Below, one piece after another: positions 7,850-14,082 of a stretch of 14,499 nt of DNA (the stretch's first letter is position 1; the number at the start of each line of letters is the position of its first letter). Location of the stretch: positions 1 through 14,499 of the forward strand of contig DATIBT010000018.1 of assembly GCA_035457345.1 (NCBI GenBank). Direction: 5' to 3'. Under the pieces are notes generated by a model. The model worked only from the letters and a program-made list of their open reading frames with translations. It was not told the origin of the DNA and did no database searches. The position numbers were made by a program, and so were the translations under genes. This DNA is from DASTDY01 sp035457345. Its GTDB lineage: Bacteria; Patescibacteriota; Saccharimonadia; Saccharimonadales; EFPC-124.

Positions 7850-8376
7850 GGCTGGCCCCCAAGCGCTTTTATTTTGGCTTCTAGAGCAGCCTTGTCGTCT
7901 TCTTTAACGGGAGTGTCTGGGATAAGCGGTATAGCCTTTTTGTAATATTCTATGGCCTTGTTTTTGTCGCCGGCCTGTTTGTAGGTCTCTGCAAGCAAGC
8001 CTGTCACTTCATACGTTTCTTTAATAGCAGCTGCCTTTAGGTAGGAATCGATGGCCGCTTTCCAATCGCTCTTGTCGGTCGCCACGTTACCTTGCTGAAT
8101 ATAGAGCATGTATTTTGTTTCGTTCGATGTAGAGCTGTCTTTTAGCGCCTCATTAATCTTATTACTGACAGCCTGCTGATCACCCTGCATGCGCAAGTCT
8201 TGCACTTGGTCAACAACGGCCGGCAACTTGCCTTCGACCGTTTGGGTAGGAGCATTGTTTTTATTCAACAAAAACTGCAATCCAAAACCAGCGGCTGCGG
8301 CGGCGGCCAATAGCCCCACTACGACCACTCCAGATAGCAATTGCTTCTTGGTTAGCTTAAACTTCTTATTTTCCAT
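7846..8376 (-). CDS. Membrane-anchored TPR protein coupled to the surface-protein gene
   Basis: 176 residues: a basic N-terminus (MENKKFKLTKKQ), an Ala/Val-rich membrane helix at about 14-37, a spacer, then about two tetratricopeptide repeats (roughly 86-119 and 120-153, with AIEYYKKAIPLIP closing the second). The positive-inside rule places the repeats outside the cytoplasm. TPRs bind protein partners; I infer a scaffold or assembly partner for the secreted protein that follows, because its TGA overlaps that gene's ATG by four bases. AAGG lies about 5 bases before the ATG. The promoter is unclear: a weak TTGTGT / TAACAT pair lies in the 55-base gap upstream. No enzyme activity is suggested. 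Confidence 0.85.
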   Translation of the reverse strand: MENKKFKLTKKQLLSGVVVVGLLAAAAAAGFGLQFLLNKNNAPTQTVEGKLPAVVDQVQDLRMQGDQQAVSNKINEALKDSSTSNETKYMLYIQQGNVATDKSDWKAAIDSYLKAAAIKETYEVTGLLAETYKQAGDKNKAIEYYKKAIPLIPDTPVKEDDKAALEAKIKALGGQP

Positions 8377-8431
8377 AAGCCCTTACCGTTTATGTTAATA
8401 CATAGCACCGTGGCACACAATGAGCGAATTA

Positions 8432-10168
8432 CTAATTTTGAAAAAAGTTATACACTCGCCGAGAAAGGTCGGCAAACGCCGGGTCTGAACCATTCTTGCT
8501 CATAATACCCAATATGTAGGTCGATTTTGGCCCGTACACAATACCCACGTCATGCACCCAGCCATCGTAGAGCCCCACTTTATCCGCAACCTCTACCCCT
8601 TCGGGCACCCCAGAAGGGATACCGGCGCGCCACACTTGCCGTTTGAAATAGCCGATTAACCGGTCGGTCGCCTCTTTACTCATGAGCGTGCCATGATACA
8701 GGCGTAGCATAAAGTTAGTTTCGTCGCGAATAGTTGAGTATTTGTCTCCCCCACCCTGATTGTTTATATAGGTATTAGAAAATCCAGCCTCGCGCACCTT
8801 ATCTTCTGCCCACTGCCAACCCACTAAATTCATAAGGGAAATAGCGCAGGGGTTGGTAGACTTAACGATCATCTCCGTCAAGCACGCCTCAACGGTCCAA
8901 CCCATATCTGTTTTGGTACCGTACCCAATAGAACCATCTTTAATTTTGAGCTGGATGGTATAGTATACAAACATTTTAAAGGTACTAGCGGTTACGTATG
9001 TTTTATCCGGTTTATCTTCTGCGTAACGGTTCTGACCGCCGAGTTCACGCACAATCACCGCGTAGTCACCGCGATGTGAAGCCTCCCAATCCTGAATAAT
9101 GGCAAGCAAACCGGCGTCGCTCTGCGAATATGTGCGCACATAACTCAACCGAGGCGGCGCTGGCACAACGGCAAGAGGTACCATTGGGTCAGCCTTAGTA
9201 CCCTGTAGTGCGGCAATGAGCGCGTTTATGTTTGCATCGGTAGCGGCACTCAGGCCGCTCTCGGCAAGGGTGCGGCTTATTTCTTGGCCGTCGAGCGTGG
9301 TGATTGTAGCCGTGCCCGGCTCCTTTCCAACCTGTTTATCAAGCGTTGCCAAATAGGCCATTATCGCCTCTCTGTTAAATGACACACCAAACTTTTTCGT
9401 CTTGTCGTCTTGAGGGAAGGTCAGCCAGCTACCGATGGTCGCCGCATCGGGCGCGATAGCCTTATCACCAGCCTTGAGTACGGGGGAATGCCGCAGCAAC
9501 GTCTCGGCCACTGTACGCGCCTCGGCCAGTTCGCTTGCTGGGCGTGCCGGCAAACGTTCAGGCACCAGGCTAATACGAGTATTGGCACCAATACGCGCAC
9601 CCTTGAGCTGTTGCTTAACCGCTTCAACAGTGAACTCATAGCCATGTTTAGCTTCGTCTACAAATACAACACCATCTTTCACTTGAATGGTTGCGTCATG
9701 CGACGCTTGTTTGTCCTCGGCTACCACCTGTTTGGCAAAGGCGGTCAAGCGGTCGTCATCGGCGATCGCTACAAGAAGTGAAGAGGAACTACGCGCCTCA
9801 CGGATAAGACTCGAAAACGGAATCATACGCTCCCACGTGTCATACCCGAGAACTGCGTCGGCTGACGCCTCGGCATCAATAGTTATGCCCACGCTTTGCC
9901 ATTTTGCCTTCCACTGTTTGCTTGGCGTTGTAATGGTGACTTCGCTTTTTTGAGCGTAGCTAGAGAGCGCGGCAATAATCGCCGCCCGATCCTTATGGCT
10001 CACATCTATGGTACCGATGCGCATGGTAGGCAGCGCCCGCTCAGGCGGATACATAAGTTGCCAGAACACTGACATAAGACTTAAACCCACAAGCACCGCG
10101 CCAGCGGCTATCGCAATATGCTTGCGGCGTTTATGCCACAGGTAACTAACTACCCTTTTTACCCACAT
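8432..10168 (-). CDS. Membrane-anchored serine hydrolase, class A beta-lactamase fold with YoaR-like N-terminal repeats
   Basis: 578 residues. A basic N-terminus (KRRK at 13-16) is followed by a membrane helix at about 17-39, placing the rest outside. Residues about 48-330 contain two stretches resembling the YoaR/PG_binding_4 domain of VanW-type proteins (for example GVVFVDEAKHGYEF at 166-179). The C-terminal half is a penicillin-recognising domain with S395-T-F-K398, S437-T-N439 (the SDN position) and K530-V-G532 (the KTG position). The general-base glutamate of true class A beta-lactamases (ExxLN) is not evident, though E483 in RDETN lies between the last two motifs. A peptidoglycan-directed or other serine-hydrolase activity fits better than antibiotic hydrolysis. 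The gene ends in tandem stops TAG TAA. The ATG has no clear ribosome site. Confidence 0.88.
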   Translation of the reverse strand: MWVKRVVSYLWHKRRKHIAIAAGAVLVGLSLMSVFWQLMYPPERALPTMRIGTIDVSHKDRAAIIAALSSYAQKSEVTITTPSKQWKAKWQSVGITIDAEASADAVLGYDTWERMIPFSSLIREARSSSSLLVAIADDDRLTAFAKQVVAEDKQASHDATIQVKDGVVFVDEAKHGYEFTVEAVKQQLKGARIGANTRISLVPERLPARPASELAEARTVAETLLRHSPVLKAGDKAIAPDAATIGSWLTFPQDDKTKKFGVSFNREAIMAYLATLDKQVGKEPGTATITTLDGQEISRTLAESGLSAATDANINALIAALQGTKADPMVPLAVVPAPPRLSYVRTYSQSDAGLLAIIQDWEASHRGDYAVIVRELGGQNRYAEDKPDKTYVTASTFKMFVYYTIQLKIKDGSIGYGTKTDMGWTVEACLTEMIVKSTNPCAISLMNLVGWQWAEDKVREAGFSNTYINNQGGGDKYSTIRDETNFMLRLYHGTLMSKEATDRLIGYFKRQVWRAGIPSGVPEGVEVADKVGLYDGWVHDVGIVYGPKSTYILGIMSKNGSDPAFADLSRRVYNFFQN

Positions 10169-10198
10169 GTTTGTTATGTTAGCCCACTTACTAAGGGC

Positions 10199-10207
10199 AT
10201 TATATCA
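10199..10207 (-). promoter_or_regulatory. Extended -10 promoter of the serine hydrolase gene
   Basis: TGATATAAT, a perfect TATAAT with TGn extension. The TGA is also the stop codon of the PIG-L gene, so the promoter is built on that stop. It predicts a leader of about 24 bases before the ATG at 10168. No good -35 is seen; TTAAGG stands 17 bases upstream. Confidence 0.6.
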
Positions 10208-10948
10208 CTCTTGCGCGTATGCCTTAACAAAGGCCTCAGTCTTGGCGTATGCCACTGTTGCCGCTCTGCCCCGCGGATTGGCAAGCGTAGCATCTTTTTG
10301 ACTGTGGTGCGCGGCAATGGAAGCCATTTTTTTGCGATGCAACTCTTCGGGCAGTTCAAAAAACACATCAGCCTGAGCGGCCGGTATGGTAACCGGCCGG
10401 CCAAGGGCAGCAAAATAAATATTCTCTATGTCGTGGAGTATTTTGCCGCAGGCTGCATACTTTTCGGTGGTCTCGCGAACTTGCAATATCGTTACTGCGC
10501 GGCCAGTCCGCCTGAGGGCAAGTTCTGCCCATTTGCCAACCATTTTATGGTCAGAGTGCCCGGTTAGGCCGTCGGGGCCAAAAGTAAGAATAGTATCTGG
10601 TTTTATCTGTTCGATAAGCTCGGCGATCTGCTCCACCGGCTCACTTTCTGGTACGTCACGGAGCGCACCGTCACCGTAGCTAAGCCAGTGGTGCTCTATC
10701 TTTCCCAAACAAGCCAACGAGTCGGAAAGCTCGTGCTCACGAATCTCGCTCAATCGGGCCTGGGGCCACTTGGTTTCGTCGGTAGTCTGGCCGGCATCGC
10801 CATGAGTAACCGTAATGCATGCCACCTGTTGCCCGTTTTCGCAGGCAGCCGCCAGGATACCACCCGATGTCCAGCACTCATCATCCGGGTGGGCATACAC
10901 ACCCAATATAGTGCCAAGCTTTGCAATGTCAGTCGCGGTGTATTTCAT
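10205..10948 (-). CDS. PIG-L/LmbE-type N-deacetylase
   Basis: 247 residues of the zinc-dependent PIG-L/LmbE fold, which removes acetyl groups from N-acetylated sugars or related small molecules (MshB, BshB, GlcNAc-PI deacetylase). Visible: the metal motif AHPDDE at 19-24 (H20 and D23 ligands, D22 the usual base) with strand LGTILGVY before it, and HSDH at 131-134 providing the third ligand, in the context FGPDGLTGHSDH. No signal peptide, so cytoplasmic. I chose the ATG at 10948, the third Met of a longer open frame: the earlier Mets (10987, 10969) would overlap the divergent gene and its promoter, and the family domain starts right after it. The substrate is unknown. Its neighbours, an ATP-grasp ligase and sugar-nucleotide enzymes, suggest an amino-sugar or envelope glycan. 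Confidence 0.92.
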   Translation of the reverse strand: MKYTATDIAKLGTILGVYAHPDDECWTSGGILAAACENGQQVACITVTHGDAGQTTDETKWPQARLSEIREHELSDSLACLGKIEHHWLSYGDGALRDVPESEPVEQIAELIEQIKPDTILTFGPDGLTGHSDHKMVGKWAELALRRTGRAVTILQVRETTEKYAACGKILHDIENIYFAALGRPVTIPAAQADVFFELPEELHRKKMASIAAHHSQKDATLANPRGRAATVAYAKTEAFVKAYAQE

Positions 10949-10951
10949 TAT

Positions 10952-10960
10952 TGATATTAT
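10952..10960 (+). promoter_or_regulatory. Extended -10 element of the ATP-grasp gene, leaderless geometry
   Basis: TGA-TATTAT on the plus strand; the hexamer ends 7 bases before the ATG at 10968. Spacing is identical to that of the overlapping divergent element, so RNA polymerase binding in the two directions should be mutually exclusive. No -35 or ribosome site is seen. Confidence 0.5.
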
Positions 10961-10964
10961 TGCA
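10956..10964 (-). promoter_or_regulatory. Extended -10 element of the PIG-L gene, leaderless geometry
   Basis: TGC-AATAAT on the minus strand; the hexamer ends 7 bases before the ATG at 10948. Transcription would start at or one base before the A of ATG. It overlaps the plus-strand element at 10952-10960. No ribosome site or -35 is seen. Confidence 0.5.
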
Positions 10965-10967
10965 TAC

Positions 10968-11795
10968 ATGAGCAGTCTCACGCCCACCTACGCCGCGCTG
11001 GAGTGGCAAGCACGGAAAACATTTGTGCGCATAATAACGCAGACCTGCCATGACAGAGACATAAGGCTCACATGGCTATCCGACCATTGGATTGCCAAGT
11101 TAGAGCGTAATAATCATCGCTGCTACATTCATGCCTATGTATTTCCCCTAAACAATGCAGCGTCAGCGGCTATTATGCGCGATAAAGTCTCTACCTACGA
11201 AGTCCTCAAGGCCGAAAACCTGCCGGCTGTCCCCCACTATCTGCTCAGGCTGCCAGCAGATCGCCGCACTACCGACACTACGGAGCACCTACTGCAAATT
11301 ACGCCCCTCCCCGTTGTCCTTAAACCAAATGTCAGTGAAAGCGGAGGGGTAGATGTATATAAATGCCTCACTAAAACAGAACTCGGGCATGCCAGCCAAA
11401 AACTGGCAAGCCGTTACCCCAGTATCGCTGTATCGCCATTTACCGTTATCACCGCCGAGTATCGTATTGTGTTGCTAGACGGCCAGCCAAAAGTTGTGTT
11501 CGAAAAAATACCCTCCGGCGATCAATGGCAGCATAACCTCAAATTTGGAGCGGCACCGCAAGTAGTAACAGATGAAGCGTTGCATACAAAATTAGTCACT
11601 ATAGCCCGTCAGGCATTGGCAATTATAAAGGCGCGTGTAGCTGCAGTAGATATTATCGCCACGCCAAGTGGCTACCAAATTATGGAAATCAACGGCGGCA
11701 TTACCCTTAATCTCTTTAGTAGCTACTCATCCGAGAACACTCACATAGCGGCGAGTATCTACACAGACCTTGTAGAAGCAAGCCTACAAAGCTAG
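10968..11795 (+). CDS. ATP-grasp ligase, RimK-like, substrate unknown
   Basis: 275 residues, the only plus-strand gene. ATP-grasp enzymes join a carboxylate to an amine or thiol through an acylphosphate. Visible: a pre-domain with MRDKVSTYEVLKAENLPAVPHY at about 70-91 in two parts (MRDKVSTYEVL, then KAENLPAVPHY), as in RimK/D-Ala ligase relatives; nucleotide lysine K119 in VVLKP followed by the flexible loop NVSESGGVDVY; AEYRIVLLDG at 163-172; HNLKFGA at 189-195; and the metal-binding end with D228 in AVDII and E240/N242 in IMEINGG. The ATG at 10968 is chosen because it lies 7 bases after a -10 element and matches domain length; the open frame extends further upstream. The product is unknown; the divergent PIG-L deacetylase could expose the amine it acylates (inference). 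It converges on the SDR gene with a 12-base overlap. Confidence 0.88.
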   Translation: MSSLTPTYAALEWQARKTFVRIITQTCHDRDIRLTWLSDHWIAKLERNNHRCYIHAYVFPLNNAASAAIMRDKVSTYEVLKAENLPAVPHYLLRLPADRRTTDTTEHLLQITPLPVVLKPNVSESGGVDVYKCLTKTELGHASQKLASRYPSIAVSPFTVITAEYRIVLLDGQPKVVFEKIPSGDQWQHNLKFGAAPQVVTDEALHTKLVTIARQALAIIKARVAAVDIIATPSGYQIMEINGGITLNLFSSYSSENTHIAASIYTDLVEASLQS

Positions 11796-12731
11796 CTGCT
11801 GACGGTAATACGCTATAGTACGCTCCAAGCCGTCCTCTAACGTCACTTTAGGCCCCCAACCAAGTACTTTTTTAGCGAGCGAAATGTCAGGGTTACGCCG
11901 GGATGGATCGTCCTGAGGCAATTCTTTGTACACAATGTCAGACGTACTGTCGGTCAGGGTAATCACCCGCTCGGCAAGCTCAAGCAAGGTTGTTTCGGTT
12001 GGATTACCAATGTTAATAGGCCCTTCTGCATCACTCTCGGCGAGCCGCACAAGGCCATCTATTTGGTCGCTCACGTAACAAAAGCTACGGGTTTGGTCGC
12101 CCTTGCCATACATAGTAATGGGCTCGCCCCTCAATGCTTGGGTTATAAAATTGGAGACAACCCGGCCGTCCTTGGGATCCATGTGCGGGCCATAGGTGTT
12201 AAAAATGCGAGCAATGCCCGTGTTTACCTGGTGCTGATGGCGATACACCCAAATAAGTGCTTCGGCGTAGCGCTTTGATTCGTCATACATACTGCGAGCG
12301 CCGTAAGAATTAACATTCCCCCAGTAGCTTTCTGACTGAGGGTGCACTTGCGGCTCCCCGTATACTTCACTCGTCGACGCCTGAATGAATCGGCACTCAT
12401 CGCGCTTTGCCAGTTCGAGCAACTGCCTCGTGCCAACTGCACCAACCAGCAATGTCTCAAGCGCAAGCCTTGTATACACCGGTGGGCTGGCCGGTGACGC
12501 CAAGTTAGCAATAATGCTGTAAGTATGGTTGGTGATGGTATCTGGCAGAGGGACGGTAATATCGCATTCTACGAAGACAAAGTTATCATTCCCCTCAAGT
12601 CCGGCAATATTCTCGTGACGGCCCGTGCACAGGTTATCAGCACAGGTTACCTCATAGCCCTTCTCTAAAAACGCTTTGCATAAATGCGAACCCAAAAAAC
12701 CCGCACCTCCAGCCACTAGTACCTTACCCAT
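11784..12731 (-). CDS. UDP-glucuronate decarboxylase (UDP-xylose synthase)-like SDR
   Basis: 315 residues, extended short-chain dehydrogenase/epimerase. UXS enzymes oxidise UDP-glucuronate at C4 with bound NAD, lose CO2 and re-reduce to UDP-xylose. Visible: NAD loop GGAGFLG at 8-14; NLASPASPP at 76-84; STSEVYGEP at 119-127 with E122 at the position of the decarboxylase glutamate; Y149xxxK153 in MYDESKR; RIFNTYGPHM at 175-184; DGRVVSNFI at 188-196; QTRSFCYV at 213-220; INIGNP at 239-244; and DDPSRRNPDI at 264-273. This run closely follows UXS proteins rather than GalE or RmlB. AGGAAGG precedes the ATG by 9 bases and the start overlaps the ugd end by 8 bases, so it is fed by the preceding enzyme. 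A 4-epimerase or UDP-apiose-type activity cannot be excluded by eye. Confidence 0.88.
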   Translation of the reverse strand: MGKVLVAGGAGFLGSHLCKAFLEKGYEVTCADNLCTGRHENIAGLEGNDNFVFVECDITVPLPDTITNHTYSIIANLASPASPPVYTRLALETLLVGAVGTRQLLELAKRDECRFIQASTSEVYGEPQVHPQSESYWGNVNSYGARSMYDESKRYAEALIWVYRHQHQVNTGIARIFNTYGPHMDPKDGRVVSNFITQALRGEPITMYGKGDQTRSFCYVSDQIDGLVRLAESDAEGPINIGNPTETTLLELAERVITLTDSTSDIVYKELPQDDPSRRNPDISLAKKVLGWGPKVTLEDGLERTIAYYRQQLAL

Positions 12732-14037
12732 TTGTTATTGCCTTCCTGCCCACGCTTACATACGTTAGACCTGCTGCCTGCATAACTTGCGGCGAAAAAA
12801 TATTACGACCATCAAACATTACTTTATCTTTGAGTGCAGCTGCAATCGTTGCCGGATCGATGGTGGTAAATTCCTTCCACTCGGTCACTACTACCAATGC
12901 ATCGGCACCCGCAAGCGCGGCCTGGGCGCTGGGCGCGTACGTAATGGTTTCGCCCAGCACGAGCTTCGCGTTCGCGGCCGCCTGGGGATCATAAGCGCGT
13001 ACAGTGGCACCGTTTTTAACTAGCTCTCGCATAATATCAAGCGATGGCGCTTCGCGGATGTCATCGGTGTCTGGTTTAAAGGCAATGCCCCATACCGCGA
13101 TTGTTTTGCCCTTGAGCCGTTGGCTGTAATGGTTCAGTATCGTCTCGACAAACAATTGTCGTTGGCGTTGGTTGACGGCCATCGTAGCTTTTACGAGCTT
13201 GAAATTGTAGTCATGGTGGGCGGCAATTTTATCCAGCGCCATCACATCTTTAGGAAAACAACTGCCCCCATAGCCAATGCCTGCGCGCAGAAAACGTTGG
13301 CCGATGCGTTCATCGGCGCCAATGCCTACGCGCACATTTTCAACGTCGGCGCCCACCAAGGTGCTCAGATTGGCAATCTCATTCATAAAGCTAATCTTGA
13401 GCGCAAGGAAAGAATTGGCGGCGTATTTAGTGAGCTCGGCCGAAGCTTCGTCCATAAATAACAGTGGCGCGCCAATAGTAGTGAACGGGCGGTAAAGCTC
13501 TTCCATGACCTCCCGGGCCCGTTTCGACGATGCGCCTACCACAATACGGTCTGGGTGCAACCAGTCATCTACGGCAAAACCTTCGCGTAGGAACTCAGGG
13601 TTAGAGACGACATCGAACGGCACGATTGTCTCGGCAGCCACCACCTCCCTCACCTTCTGTGCCGTCCCAATGGGCACCGTACTCTTGTTTACTAGTACCG
13701 TGTAATCTTTAATGGTCTTCGCCACGTCACGCGCCGCCTTCATAACAAATTGCAGGTCGGCCTCGCCGTCACCGTTGGGAGGTGTAGGCAAAGCAAAAAA
13801 GATGGCTTCTGGTTCGCCAATATCCGATAGCTCCGTTGTAAATTGCAGGCGGCCGGCAGCATGGTTCTTTTTTACCAATTCCGCCAGACCCGGTTCATAA
13901 ATAGGAATTTCGGCTTTTTTGAGCCGAGCAATTTTAGTCTCATCAATGTCAACGCAAATAACCTGGTGCCCCACCTCGGCTAAACACGCACCGGTCGTTA
14001 ATCCAACATACCCTGTCCCGATAACGGCTAACTTCAT
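12724..14037 (-). CDS. ugd: UDP-glucose 6-dehydrogenase
   Basis: 437 residues, normal length. Cytoplasmic enzyme oxidising UDP-glucose twice with NAD to UDP-glucuronate. Visible: Rossmann start MKLAVIGTGYVGLTTG at 1-16; PTPPNGDGEAD near 85-95; NKSTVPIGT at 117-125; SNPEFLREG at 145-153; N208 and K214 in the central helix (AANSFLALKISFMNE); catalytic C260 in GYGGSCFPKD; C-terminal UDP-binding domain with WGIAFKPDTDDIREAPS at 316-332. All catalytic residues that can be judged by eye are present. It overlaps the downstream UXS-like gene by 8 bases, giving a two-step route from UDP-glucose to UDP-xylose. No ribosome site precedes ATG, but a promoter lies close enough for a leaderless transcript. 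Confidence 0.96.
   Translation of the reverse strand: MKLAVIGTGYVGLTTGACLAEVGHQVICVDIDETKIARLKKAEIPIYEPGLAELVKKNHAAGRLQFTTELSDIGEPEAIFFALPTPPNGDGEADLQFVMKAARDVAKTIKDYTVLVNKSTVPIGTAQKVREVVAAETIVPFDVVSNPEFLREGFAVDDWLHPDRIVVGASSKRAREVMEELYRPFTTIGAPLLFMDEASAELTKYAANSFLALKISFMNEIANLSTLVGADVENVRVGIGADERIGQRFLRAGIGYGGSCFPKDVMALDKIAAHHDYNFKLVKATMAVNQRQRQLFVETILNHYSQRLKGKTIAVWGIAFKPDTDDIREAPSLDIMRELVKNGATVRAYDPQAAANAKLVLGETITYAPSAQAALAGADALVVVTEWKEFTTIDPATIAAALKDKVMFDGRNIFSPQVMQAAGLTYVSVGRKAITNG
12741..12747 (-). promoter_or_regulatory. Ribosome binding site of the UXS-like gene
   Basis: AGGAAGG on the minus strand inside the 3' end of ugd, 9 bases before the ATG at 12731. It supports the start that overlaps ugd by 8 bases. 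Confidence 0.6.
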
Positions 14038-14043
14038 TCCATA

Positions 14044-14072
14044 AGTGTACCGTGCGGTCGTGTAAGGGGCAA
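14044..14072 (-). promoter_or_regulatory. Candidate ugd promoter
   Basis: TTGCCC, 17 bases, TACACT on the minus strand, 4 of 6 consensus matches in each hexamer. The -10 ends 6 bases before the ugd ATG, predicting a leaderless or near-leaderless mRNA, consistent with the lack of a ribosome site. It occupies most of the 45-base gap after the upstream gene. Confidence 0.4.
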
Positions 14073-14082
14073 TTATTTGACG

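Noticed and set aside
8432..9300. Beta-lactam resistance gene
   Set aside because: The penicillin-binding fold motifs are present, but no clear ExxLN glutamate is visible and the N-terminal layout points to a wall-associated enzyme.
10118..10567. 149-codon plus-strand open frame across the PIG-L / serine hydrolase junction
   Set aside because: It covers the ends of two well-supported minus-strand genes and the intergenic promoter; no recognisable protein features.
10949..10987. Longer N-terminus for the PIG-L protein (Met at 10987 or 10969)
   Set aside because: The extra 7-13 residues would overlap the start of the divergent ATP-grasp gene and its promoter, and the deacetylase domain starts right after Met at 10948.
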